Shown: positions 10,309-20,554 of the stretch, piece after piece
Layout: the number at the start of each line of letters is the position of its first letter
Position numbering within the stretch: the first letter of the stretch is position 1
Assembly (NCBI GenBank): GCA_014529385.2
Contig: CM043960.1
Coordinates: 33,461,396-33,525,395, forward strand
Source: Adiantum capillus-veneris
Lineage: Eukaryota > Streptophyta > Polypodiopsida > Polypodiales > Pteridaceae
Reading direction: 5' to 3'
DNA: 64,000 bases
Made by a program: the position numbers and the translations under genes
Notes under the pieces: generated by a model
What the model saw: the letters and a program-made list of their open reading frames with translations, nothing else
Databases searched by the model: none
What the model was told of the DNA's origin: nothing

Positions 10309-12852
10309 AATACCATCAAGAATAGGTTCCCTATACCTAGAATTGATGATATTCTGGACAAATTAGAAGGAGCAGCTATGTTTAGCAGGATAGATCTAAA
10401 GAGTGGGTACTATCAGATTTGCATTAGATCAGAGGATGTGCACAAGACTGCTTTTAGAACGACGTTTGGCCTTTACGAATTTTTAGTGATGCCCTTTGGT
10501 CTCACAAATGCTCCTGCTATGTTCAATAGGATGATGGACATAATTTTCAGTCCACACCAGCAGTTTGTTGGTACATTCTTTGATGACATGATAGTCTACT
10601 CAAAGAATGAAGAGCAGCATAGGCATTACTTGGCCATTGTGTTCAAAGAGCTACGCAGTCATAGGTTGCTCATCAATGCAAAGAAAAGTGAATTTTTTCT
10701 GGAAGAGATTCACTTTCTGGGACACATTGTCTCAAAGGATGGTGTCAGAATGGATCCTTCAAAATTTGAAGCGATCAAGTCATGGCCAGATTTGAAGACG
10801 GTGCATGATGTCTGAAGTTTCTTGGGACTATGCTCCTATTACAGAAGGTTTATCCGAAATTTCGCTGAGATTGCTTCACCTTTACATGCTCTTCAAAAGA
10901 AGGTAGTCACCTTTAGATGGACACAGAAAGAGATTTCAACTTTTAATCTCTTAAAGGAAAAGATGACTTCAAATCCAGTCATTGTGTTGCCAGATCTTAG
11001 GAAGTCATTTGTGGTCCAGTGCGACGCCTGCGGTAGTAGCATTGGTGCAGTGCTAATGCAAGATGCTAGGGTAGTAGCCTATGAGAGTAGAATCTTGCAA
11101 TGGCCAGAAAAGACTATGCAAGTCTATGAAAAAGAATTGCAGGCTGTGATTCATGCGCTCTTAAGTTGGAAACACTACCTGCTAGGTGCAGACTTTGTTG
11201 TCCAAACGGACCATCAGACCTTGCGATACTTCTTGACACAGGCAAAGTTATATGAGAAGCATATGCGATGGGCAAATATCTTGTCCATGTTCCACTTTCA
11301 GATTGTGCATGTGGAAGGCAAGAAGAACGTTGTGGCTGATGCCTTGTCAAGGAAGCCACAAATTTCAGGTGTGTCAATTCCTTATCATCATGAACTTGAT
11401 CATATGAGGGAACAATATGCAAATGATGAAGATTTTGCAAGGGTCTTCGAGCAGCTAATGGATGGACAACGTCATGAACACTATCTTCTCAAAGATAGGT
11501 TCATGATGATGCATGGCAGATTGTGTGTCACAAAGCCATTGCGACGCAAAGTTATGGAAGAGAGTCATGTCCCGCCGTATGCAGGGCATCGTGGTATCGA
11601 TGCTACAGTTAAAGCGGTTGAGACATTCTTCTACTGGTCTACATTGAGAAGAGATGTGGATGCCTTTGTGCGAGAATGCCTAATTTGCCAGAAGGTCAAG
11701 TTTGACAGGCAAAAGGCACCAGGGTTATTGCAATCACTACCTATTCCAGATAAACCATGGGAAAGTATTGCTATGGATTTTATCTTTGATCTTCCGAGAA
11801 TGCAGACAGGAAACGATGGTATTTGGACCATCATTTGCAGATTTAGCAAGCAGGCTCATTTTATTCCTGTCAAGAAGAAGATAAAGCCAGATCAGATGGC
11901 ACGCTTGTTTATGAGCAATATCTTCAAGTATCATGGCATGCCACAGTCGATTGTTAGCGACCGTGATCCACGCATGACAAGTTTGTTCTGGAGAGGCTTG
12001 TTTGAGAATATGGGCACCACACTCAAATTCTCTTCGTCGTTTCATCCTCAAACAGATGGGCAGTCAGAAGAGGCAAATTCTACTGTCCTAGATCTGCTAA
12101 AGTGGTACATGTCAGAGCATAAAGGGAAGTGGGAGCAGTATTTGCCATTGGTGGAGTATGCATTTAATAATACAGTGCATTCATCAACTGGCAAGGCACC
12201 TTTTGAGATAGTTGAAGGTGGCAAGAAAGTTCCTCCCATACTGCATACAAAGGACAAGATATTTGAAGCAGATAAGTATGTTCAGGACATGGATGAAATG
12301 TACAAGAAGGTCAAAGTGGCCTTGGAAAAGACTCAGGCAAAGCAAAAGAAAGCAGCTGATCGTCACCGTCGTGAAGTGGTATTTTCACTTGGTGATTGGG
12401 TGCTTCTACGCTTTGAAAAGGCAAGGTTAAAGAAGATGAAGGGCAATGAAAGACTGTTTCCAAAGCTCAGCATGCGTTACTATGGGCCTTTTCAAGTATG
12501 CGACATAATCAATGATGTTGCATATAGGCTGAAATTTCCTGAGAGTTGGAAGATTCACAATGCGTTTCATGTGAGTCTTCTCAGACCCTATGTGGGTGAT
12601 GTGCCAGAGGATATGCCAGCTGAAGATCAGCCGGAAGTCGAGGAACTTGACGAGATCTTGGTCCCGGAACAGATTTTGGCACATAAAGAAAGAAAAGTGA
12701 AAGGCAAGGTTGCTAGGCGTTCCTCGGTGAAGTTCAGAAACTATCCACCAATGGATGCTAAGTGGATGGAAGAAGGTGAACTTGCAGAGTCACCAACTGT
12801 GTTATCACTTTACCTTGAAGCCTTCGATTTGCAACCTACCTTGACCCCTTGA
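10309..12852 (+). pseudogene. A-type pol: RT, RNase H, integrase, chromodomain-like C-terminus
   Basis: This is the best preserved polymerase in the window. It begins mid-RT at [16 protein letters not shown] and runs to a natural stop at 12850-12852. Only one stop interrupts it, TGA at 10813-10815, where the homologue has AGA. Visible in order: [25 protein letters not shown]; RNase H (QCDACGSSIGAVLMQ, TDHQTLRYF, VVADALSRK); integrase zinc region HVPPYAGHRG and CLICQK; core MDFIFDLP, VSDRDPRM and TDGQSEEAN; the WVLLRFEKARLKKMKGNERLF linker; and a degenerate chromodomain-like end with PEVEELDEILVPEQIL and KFRNYPPMDAKWME. The gag, protease and N-terminal RT it needs are missing; it starts directly against a foreign LTR end. 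Confidence 0.92.
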
Positions 12853-13425
12853 GTTTCAAAGCTACATGGATTGTCAGTGTGACAATGGCTTTTGAAACAA
12901 ATGATGTACATCGTATTTAAAGTGAGCTCAAATCAAATACATGTTACATGAATGTTAGCACTGTAGAGATTGTCAATTTGGCAATTGCTCTTATGGAAAG
13001 TCCAAAACTTTGGTTAGTGCTATAGAAGTGAGTATTTCTTGTCAGTTTGTCAAGGATACAGTAATTGCTTCTATTAAAGGGTACATGTGTAACTGTATTC
13101 TTAAACTGTCGGTTTGGGTATGCTCGAAAGTGTTACTGGATCCAACGTGTTCTAAAAGACAGTGGCAAAATGTGAAGCTACCATTTTGTCATTGGAAAGT
13201 TAATGACTCAAAGCAATGGCACAGTGCGAAGCTACCACTATGTCATTGGGACAGGATTCACACGCAGGCAATACATGTGTCGACAAGGTGTTGAATACAC
13301 TAGGGTTGACAATGAGCATGTATGTGTCGTACATGTGTCGACAGGTGTTGAATACATCAGTGTTGATTGTAAGCATGTACGACATAGATGCAAACGAGGA
13401 CGTTTGAGATTTCAAGAGGGGGGTA
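12853..13425 (+). mobile_element. A-family 3' non-coding tail and polypurine tract
   Basis: This is 573 bp of gene-free sequence between the pol stop and the LTR. It has imperfect tandem repeats: AATGTGAAGCTACCA and its relative AGTGCGAAGCTACCA about 60 bp apart (13166-13240), and two copies of a unit of about 57 bp starting ACATGTGTCGACA (13274-13385). The purine run at about 13411-13423 directly precedes the LTR start, as expected for a plus-strand primer. The last 230 bp are nearly identical to 802-1031. Confidence 0.8.
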
Positions 13426-14910
13426 TGTCACCAACGTGTGACTACTATCTATCCTTTTTGTTGATTTCTTTCTTATTATTTATTTACTTTCACTTTTTGG
13501 AAACACCCCTCAGGAAATCTAATTGCCCTGCATTGCATAGCTAGTGTGGAATTGTTCAGAGGGAGTCCAGGCCTGAGGGCAAGAGAGCACTAAGGTTGGA
13601 CAAGGACTACGGTTAGCCAAAGGGGGTCATTGACTAGCCAAAGTGGAATCCTTTGCTACAGAGGCTACATTTCAGTTATGGGTGTGGCTGCAGTGTACAA
13701 AGGGGGTGAGATGACCTAGAAAGATACAATGGCAGCATCTCCTAAAATTTAGGGAACTGCTATTTTGGGACCTGAAAATGTGTTCGCGTCATTACCTCCG
13801 GTATGACTAGGGCAACATTTTACAACTCTGCCGCGAAGTCAACTAGGCAACTGGTAGGGAGATTTTTAGGCGGCAACCCCGAAACAAGAAATGGCTTGTA
13901 AATGTGCCAAGTGGCACATTTCTGTGCAGTTTCCTCATGCAAGAGAAGGGGGCACTGATTTTAGAGGGGAGAAGGCTCATTTTCATGCTATCACAGGTTG
14001 AGAGCTTCAATGGAGTGCTTCCTTTCCTCTTATGTACAGTGCGGTGCCAGGAGTGATGCCCTGCACACTACGCACTGCTCTCTCTCTCCCCTATGGCAGT
14101 ATGTTATGCCCCACTAGTGGGCTTTTCATTTGACCAATGTACAGTTATGTGGGTTCATACGCGATTGCCGAGGCAAGAGCCTCTTGCACAGGTACTCTCT
14201 TGCCTCTTGCACAGGTACTGGATTAGCTAGCGGCTAATCCCCCGTAGGTATAGGTGAATTCGGAGAGGTTTCACGTTAGAAATCTCGTTTGATTTAAAGG
14301 GCAAGTAGCCCTACAGGTGCGGGAGCTCGAGGGCTTGCTACGGATGCGACCGGCACGCAAAACGGAGCCCGAAACAGTGAATTACAGCCTGCTGTGTTTA
14401 GGGTTTTGGCCCTGAACGGACCCTAATACCCCCAGGAGGTTCGGGACGCGAGGGGACCGCTGTATAGGTGATCTGGTGCATTTTTGGGGCTGAAAACAGA
14501 GAATTCAGCGTGCTGCAGATTCTGTCCAGGTTTTGCAAAGTGCCCGTATGCGTCGGGAAAGTCATTCGATGCGTGGGAATACTGACTGTGAAGGGTCCTA
14601 GTACCGTTATGCTGCCGAAATCTGGCCGGAACAGTTGAAATTCAGCCAAGCTTGTGCGGGGCAGCTTGTAGGGAACCACAACGTTTATTCCCTCTTTTAA
14701 ACAATAAAGAAATACTGAAAGGGGCGCCTAAGTTAGGGGCCAAGTTGGTGTTGGTCTTCTCATACAGGTGCATTCTAGCAGCCTGTATCCCTTTCCCCTT
14801 TGTTGTGTCTTGAAAGTACAGGTAAAGTGGGCGACAAATTAAATGGGTGAAAGCAAATAAGGTTTAAGTCTAAGGTCTACCGCCCTTTTTGAAAGTACAG
14901 GCCGGTTTCA
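13426..14910 (+). repeat. A-family LTR, full length (3' LTR)
   Basis: The bounds are TGTCACCAACG and GGCCGGTTTCA, 1485 bp. It holds the AATAAA signal at 14703-14708, closely followed by AATACTGAAAGGGGCGCC (14711-14728), probably near the R/U5 boundary. A telomere-like TTTAGGGTTTTGGCCCT lies near 14397. It pairs with 1032-1960 by sequence, not with 3632-5204, whose first 410 bp differ. It is followed by CTTTA and then minus-strand family C RT, so its right edge marks the insertion point in that element. Confidence 0.9.
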
Positions 14911-15486
14911 CTTTAAGTCAATCCTCCTAAAGCACAAGGATCCCTGTATACTGTCGAGTATATCATCGATCCTAGGAATCGGAAATCTGTTCTTGATGGT
15001 GATTTTGTTGAGAGCTCTATAATCAATGCACATTCTCCAAGATCCGTCTTTCTTCAAATCCAATAACAGTGGAGAGCAGTACGGTGAAGTACCAGGCTGG
15101 ACAAGACCCTTTTCCAAGAGGTCTTTCACTTGGTTCATAATCTTTTCAATCTGTACTCGGCTCACATGGTAAGGAGGCCGGTTCGGTGGCGTGCTTCCAG
15201 GTATCGGATCAATGGTTTGATCTTCAGGCCCTCTGAAAAGCAATCGGCATGAGTGTGGAGAAAAATCTTGGCATTCTTTTGATCAGGTCAAAACATATTC
15301 AACCTTTATCCATCCTTCAGTTTTCTCCCTAAAGAATGAGTAAGAAACTGAAGTTCATCAAGTACAATCTCTAAGCCCTTCATTTATCAAAGTCGCTTTC
15401 TCGGCCCGGTAGTCAACCACGGTGTAGTTCTTGTGGTACCAAGGGATCTTGAGTAGAAAGTCACTCGCGTGCTCTAAACACCCCTG
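14911..15486 (-). pseudogene. Family C protease remnant and N-terminal RT
   Basis: On the minus strand, 15243 down to 14911 encodes the RT entry region. The visible motifs are [69 protein letters not shown] and RIDLK, at which point the A LTR begins. The protease section (15244-15486) is scrambled: an active-site block is not readable and there are several frameshifts. The RT resumes at 801 on the other side of the nest, minus about 50 bp. The sister copy is at 21475-22340 on the plus strand. Confidence 0.85.
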
Positions 15487-16245
15487 TCATTGCAAACGAA
15501 GTTTGCCAATGCTCGGTGTAATGGCAACATCCCATCCGGGTGCCAGTCGAACTACCTCCTTGGTGTCAGTCTGTCGAGCGTAATTCCAAATCGAGCCACC
15601 AATTCCAAGTGAAAAGAAGTTGGCCTTGACTCCTTCAAAAGAGCTTCCTGATCCTTCACTTTGCCCGAAAAGCGCAAAGTTTGTACTTTCATTCATTAGA
15701 TTTGGTGTAGGTCCTACGCCATGTGGTACCAGTTTTGCTTTTCTATCTGCCTTTTCTGCCGCGTTCCTAGCTGCTCTCGAACTCTTAGGCCTGTTGTCGT
15801 CTTTATCATTCTGTTCTTTCTGTGCCTTTTTAGGGCACTTCGCGGAGATATGTCCATGTTCCCCGCATCTAAAGCACTTCCCCTCTCTGATGAAGCGAGC
15901 TCTCTCCTCAGGAGTAAGCTTGAGTCGTGCATCCTTTTTCTCTGGGTTGCTCTTTTTCTTTCTACTTTCATTCCCAGAAGTCTGTTCGGCTCGTTGTGTC
16001 ATGGCCTCATCTATGGGGTAGGTCAGCCTGCCAGAGTGAATGGCAAAGCCCTGCTTCGCATGACTCATCAACTCCTGAATAGAAGCTGACTTCTGTTCCA
16101 AGCAGTGATCTCGGATCTCTGTAGGTAGACCCAAGGTAAACCGCTCAATCTGTTCTCTGAACGAGATCTTCTTGAATGAAGAGGCGGGTAGAAAAGAGCT
16201 CGAGAATCTTTCACAGTAAGCATTGATTGTATCTTTCTTGGTCAT
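15487..16245 (-). pseudogene. Family C gag C-terminal half with zinc knuckle
   Basis: This 252-codon frame starts MTKKDTINAYCERF. It contains the end of the capsid domain (FREQIERFTLGLPTEIRDHC), a basic linker, and a canonical CCHC knuckle CFRCGEHGHISAKC. It then runs into the protease approach (ALFGQSEGSGSSFEGVKANF), where the usual FFDGGAKANF is garbled. It is the less mutated counterpart of 20970-21480: three stop codons in that copy read as sense codons here (CAG or CGA). Confidence 0.88.
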
Positions 16246-17295
16246 CTGAAGATGGTTTCAAGCAGCTCGTATATCTCGTTCAGATTCTTGGAAGAAATAA
16301 AAAGCTTCTTAAATTTCAGCCATTTAATTCGCGTAGTCTTTTAAAAGAAGAGTGGACCACCAAGTACGAGCATTCCCCTTAAAGTAAGAGGTAGCTCTCT
16401 GAATCTTGGAGTGCTCTGAATAGCGTCCTCCCGCGAAAGCGATGCCAAACTGCTGTATAAAAGACAAAGCCTTCGAAGCATCTGAGTATCCTGAGAAAGT
16501 ATCAAACTTGATCGAGTGGCCACCTTCCTTAAACTCTCGGACTTTCTTGCTTTTTTCTTTGAGAAAGTCATACTGGTTGGCTTTGTAAAAATTCTTCTTG
16601 TTCGCATAAAAGTTTCCGTCATCGAAATCACAGCTGTCTGTAGACGAGTCCTTAGTAGAACTGTCAGTCTCTGGGCGAGATTTAGCCTTCTTTGCCTTTC
16701 TCTTGCCCTTTCCGAAGCGTTGCTTCTGCTCTGCTTTTTACCTTTTCTGTCTTCTTCGCTCGAATCCGAGGAGCTAGAAGAACTGTCAAAAGAAGAAGAA
16801 GAAGAAGAACTGGGTACTCCTTCAAATCGAACACGCTTCTTCTGTTTCTTCGCCTTGTCAAAAGTCGACTGACTACCCAAATAACCTGGAAAGTTAGTGC
16901 TTTTCTTTTGCTTTTTGCCATGCTTTTTGGCTTTCTTTTGTGCGTTAAAGAGTTGAGCAATCCGTGCATCAACCACCTCTTCTAGTTCCTTCTCTGAATA
17001 TTGTTTGGGATCAGAAGGTTTCTTGAAAGCAGATTTCGGGGGTGGTGTGGTGGTTTTTTGCCACTGTGCATGCACTTCCCGAAAAGAAGTCTCACTCATA
17101 TATTTTGCCAATTTCGGATCCTTCGCAAAACTGAGCATCATCTTTGTTGCATCGTCGATCGATTGACGACGCTTCATCTCTCTTTGCTCCGCCTGAGTAG
17201 GCCGAGGCGGGCCATACTCTGTCTGAATCTTCGTTGTGATCCCAACCCGCATCTCCAGATGCAGAGGGAGTCGATTGATCCTTGCGTGAAGCCAT
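16246..17295 (-). pseudogene. Family C gag N-terminal half
   Basis: Reading leftward from the ATG at 17295 the protein starts MASRKDQSTPSASGDAG. A frameshift near 17220-17240 moves it to the frame that continues YGPPRPTQAEQREMKRRQ. A predicted disordered stretch follows with a polyserine/acidic run (about 16750-16810) and Lys-rich patches (KKAKKHGKKQKK). A degraded capsid start (16250-16500) bridges to the next half. The start is supported by its position about 60 bp past the primer-binding site. The N-terminus is quite unlike that of the mosaic copy at 20555-20839. Confidence 0.8.
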
Positions 17296-17352
17296 ATGTG
17301 CCGCGGAAAAAAAATTGGGGATCGGATTTCCCGTAGAAGAGAAATCAGCCGT

Positions 17353-17364
17353 GCTGTGATACCA
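17353..17364 (-). promoter_or_regulatory. Primer-binding site, initiator tRNA-Met type
   Basis: The minus strand reads TGGTATCACAGC, one base from the LTR end. It differs at one position from TGGTATCAGAGC, the standard initiator-Met primer site of plant LTR elements. Confidence 0.8.
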
Positions 17365-17365
17365 C

Positions 17366-17882
17366 TGTAACGGACTTGGACACTCCAAGTCAAGAATCAA
17401 CCGCGAGAGCACTAAATAACCACTTCAAACAATTCACAGATCACAATAGATTTGCACTGGCCCGGCGGAGTTCCATGCCTAGAGATATTGGCCCCAAAGA
17501 TTGGTGCCCCTTTCGGTATTTCTTTTTATATTAATCAGTTCAAAGTACAAGGGAGTGACTCGGGGTTCACTCTCAGACTCTGCGTCTAGATGCTCTGAGA
17601 AGTGAGGCCCTCACCACTAATTTAAAGGTTACAAGTGATGCCCAAAAGCAGAGCCCCAAAAGCTTCAAATCAAAAGCAACTGCTCTCTCTCTCTCTCACA
17701 GAGTCAAAACTTGAAAGCAAAAGCATTCTCTCTCTTTCTCATTGCATAGAGAAAAAGCAAGATTTGCGTCACTCATCATTGATTTTTTTTTTCCACAAGT
17801 TCCGGAATTTAGGGTTTTTGGCAGAAATTAGGGTTTGCAGGAATTTTAGGGTTTCTGTGTGCCACATCATCACTTTGTGACA
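17366..17882 (-). repeat. Family C 5' LTR
   Basis: On the minus strand it starts TGTCACAAAGTGATGATG (17882 leftward) and ends TCCAAGTCCGTTACA, 517 bp. It matches the plus-strand C LTR at 25339-26012 at both ends and carries the shared AATACCGAAAGGGGC motif (17502-17520). Three telomere-like AGGGTTT words lie between 17808 and 17853. The plus-strand flank is CCTCT, a candidate target duplication whose partner is outside the window. Confidence 0.88.
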
Positions 17883-18135
17883 CCTCTCCTGTAAGCGGGA
17901 CATAACAGTGTCCCTTCGAGCATGAGGTGTCTTGCAGAATGCCCACAGGCTGCCAAGTGTCCCCTTTGTCAAAGATGGCAACGAAAGCTGGATGCCCATC
18001 CCGATGGCGCTAGGCTAGATCCCCTCTCCTATAAGCGGGACATAACAGTGTCCCTTCGAGCATGAGGTGTTGTGCAGAATGCCCACAGGTTGCCAAGTGT
18101 CCCCTTAGTCAAAGGTGGCAACGAAAGATGCAATG
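17883..18135 (+). repeat. Tandem 140-bp duplication
   Basis: The unit beginning CCTCTCCTGTAAGCGGGAC at 17883 recurs at 18023 with few changes (the second copy runs to about 18130). It has no coding content. The family C LTR ends exactly at the start of the first unit. Confidence 0.85.
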
Positions 18136-18241
18136 AAGACAAGAACTAGCTCGTGATCCGGTGGACACCACCTCGACTCCTATCTAGAACACCTGCAATG
18201 CGAAAGACATGAACAAGGTACATTTGTGGAGAAGAGGGATC

Positions 18242-18244
<3 letters not shown>

Positions 18245-18338
<94 letters not shown>
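18245..18338. repeat. (GA)n microsatellite, about 94 bp
   Basis: An uninterrupted dinucleotide run. Long Ser-Leu or Arg-Glu reading frames across it are artefacts. The flanks to 18554 show no gene. Confidence 0.98.
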
Positions 18339-18550
18339 CTCTCCATGCTGATAACAATCTGCTCATACAAGTGACCAAGGGTGGTCCGGCATAGAACTGA
18401 CATGCCAAGTGGATGCACCCGAGGTACACACGATTGCGACTGCTACTGACATTGCCAACTGCTCCTGCACATCACATGAGACCACTGACATGACAACAAC
18501 ATGGGCCGGCAGGCTCCCCAACACTCATCCATCTCCTGGTAGAAGAAGAA

Positions 18551-18666
<116 letters not shown>

Positions 18667-18816
18667 TGGATCTCTGCTCTCCTAGACTGGCACAAGAGGG
18701 TGGTGCTATGCCTCTGATTGAGATGCCCACGGGATGGACTGCATTGAGACAATTACAAGAAGGGGAAGATATGCTGCCCATGTCTTTCCTAGCAAAGGAA
18801 TCGCCTCCACAAGAAG

Positions 18817-20034
18817 TGTCACGTGACACATCCAACCCTATGTGTCCGTGGACAAGCTATAGCATGATCAGGGTTCAGTTAGTCCAATCAGTCTAGATTA
18901 GAAGTGATGTGGCACTTTTGTGAGTCTATTCGTAGACCGTGCATGCCCAGTCACTGAGTGTAGATGCATATCCTCTGGTTGCACACAGCATGATCATCAG
19001 TATTCCCTTCAGAATCCATCAGATTCAGTCAGGGGAATTTTCCAGTGCATTTAGCCTATTTTCCCTATTTTTGGTATTTTCACTTATTATTTTTAAGTGA
19101 CTTTCCAACAAAAGTAGGTAGGGCAATTTTGCTAAGTTAATATATAAGCAAACCCAAGTTAGCACTTTCTGGCAGAAGAGCACATGCTCAACAGACACCT
19201 TCTTAGCAGAACCCCGCAAGAACCCCTTGGCGTTTTGATATCCCCATCCTCGCCACACCCACAAGCACCTAGCGTTTTCTGTCTTGACAGTTTCCGCATC
19301 AGCAGCAGTACCAGATCCCTGGCGTTTCCATTCCTTGCATGATCGCCATCATCTCCCAGTCCCCTAGCGGTTGCAGATCCACCCAATCGCCAACAGAAGC
19401 ATCAGTTTGCTAGCGTTTTCCAATCTCAGCCATCAGCGTTTTTGGAGTTCATCAAGGCCAGCATTTTTGCTAGCTTAGCAAGCAAATCAGCGTTAGTGAT
19501 TTTCAGCCAAAATGCAGCAGAATAGGCAGCGTTTTCAGCATGCTTGATCAACAACAGATTCAGCCCTAAGTACACACAGAAGATCCCCCATTTTCAGCCA
19601 TAAAAACGCAGCCAAAACAGTCATTTTCAGCCACCGAAACAGTGCCGAATTTCAGCAGATAGAAGACCACAGATTTCAGCCTTAAAGTCGTCGTTGTCAT
19701 CACCGTCGTCGTCATCGGCATAGTCCTAGGTTGCATCAGTCCATTGCATCATCATTGTACCACTTTGTGCAATCAAAAGTAGACCACTCTCGCCGACGAG
19801 AGTGGGGCCTTCGGAGGAGGATTTTACGTTGTCTCTGGTGTCGTATCTCTCTTCTCTCTATCTCTCAGTCTCATACACTTGCACGCACAGTGTCCATTCA
19901 CTTTGTTGTGATCATAGCACTTTCCATTAAGAACGGAAGGCTCTCCCTTCCATAAGAACTAAAAGGAACCTTGAGCACAGTTCGGAGCACTCATCTTGAG
20001 CAAAGCGCAAACAATCATTACGCTGCACCTAACA
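18817..20034 (+). repeat. D-family LTR (5' position)
   Basis: The 3' end is firm: CACCTAACA directly before a primer-binding site, and its last roughly 500 bp are shared with 9783-10308. The 5' end is less certain; TGTCACGTGACAC at 18817 is proposed because related families start TGTCAC. It contains a TATA box (19141-19148) and a cluster of AGCGTTTT words (19225-19540). It also has a GTCGTC run near 19690 and the CTCGCCGACGAGAG palindrome near 19790-19803. No gene is inside. Confidence 0.65.
19141..19148 (+). promoter_or_regulatory. TATA box of the D LTR
   Basis: TATATAAG lies in an AT-rich context about 890 bp before the LTR end. It would be the Pol II promoter core, placing the RNA start near 19170-19180. 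This is a motif match only. Confidence 0.5.
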
Positions 20035-20035
20035 T

Positions 20036-20047
20036 TGGTATCAGAGC
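20036..20047 (+). promoter_or_regulatory. Primer-binding site, initiator tRNA-Met
   Basis: A perfect TGGTATCAGAGC one base after the D LTR end. Confidence 0.9.
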
Positions 20048-20554
20048 TTTGGCAATGTTCTGTATCACTCAAGGAAAGAACCACAAGAACCACAAGAACT
20101 TTTTTTTGCTTGTTGCGGTCGCACGAACCCAAGTTCGCTTGGGCGTGTCGATTCCTAATCGTGTTTTTTGAAGAATGACAGGAATCCCAAGAAAGAAGGG
20201 CTTGTCCAGTCTCCCCTTGTGTCTCTTTTCACTCATTGAGAGCGGACTGTGCACTTAGCGGCTGGCCAATCGACGTGAGGTGGGGAAAAGCAACCTTGGT
20301 GTGAGCGCAAGGCCGCCAAGGGGTGCGCCCGCAGAAAGGAGTAGAACTCGGGTGAAGAGAAGATCCTTCTCAAATGCGGTTTGCAAGCGAAAGAACACCT
20401 CAAGAATCTCAAGAATCTCAAGAACCTCAAGAACCAAGACCCCCAAGAACCCAAGTTCCTCGTGCACTTAAGAACCCAAGACCCTCAAGAACCCAAGTTC
20501 CTCGTGAACTTAAGAACCCAAGACCACAAGAACCCAAGAACCCACGACTTCAGA
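20048..20554 (+). mobile_element. D-type leader with AAGAACCC repeats
   Basis: This is the untranslated leader between PBS and gag. 20400-20545 is a run of short repeats built on CTCAAGAA and AAGAACCCAAG, including two copies of a unit of about 46 bp containing AAGTTCCTCGTG. Open frames through it are low-complexity (KNLKNLKN, QEPQEP) and I do not call them as genes. Confidence 0.65.

Larger units (their letters stand above)
1032..14910 (+). mobile_element. Composite plus-strand retroelement nest (A, B and D parts)
   Basis: The order is A LTR, A gag, B LTR, B gag-pol, D LTR end, A pol, A LTR. The simplest reading has three steps. An A element inserted in the minus-strand C element; B inserted in the A gag and D in the A RT; a deletion then removed the B 3' end, the A protease/N-terminal RT and the D 5' part. 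That order is inferred from which joints are clean element ends (3632, 10308, 14910) and which are not (9782). Confidence 0.6.

Noticed and set aside
10297-12852. An active retroelement polymerase
   Set aside because: It is nearly open but begins in mid-RT against a foreign LTR end, has an in-frame TGA, and lacks gag and protease.
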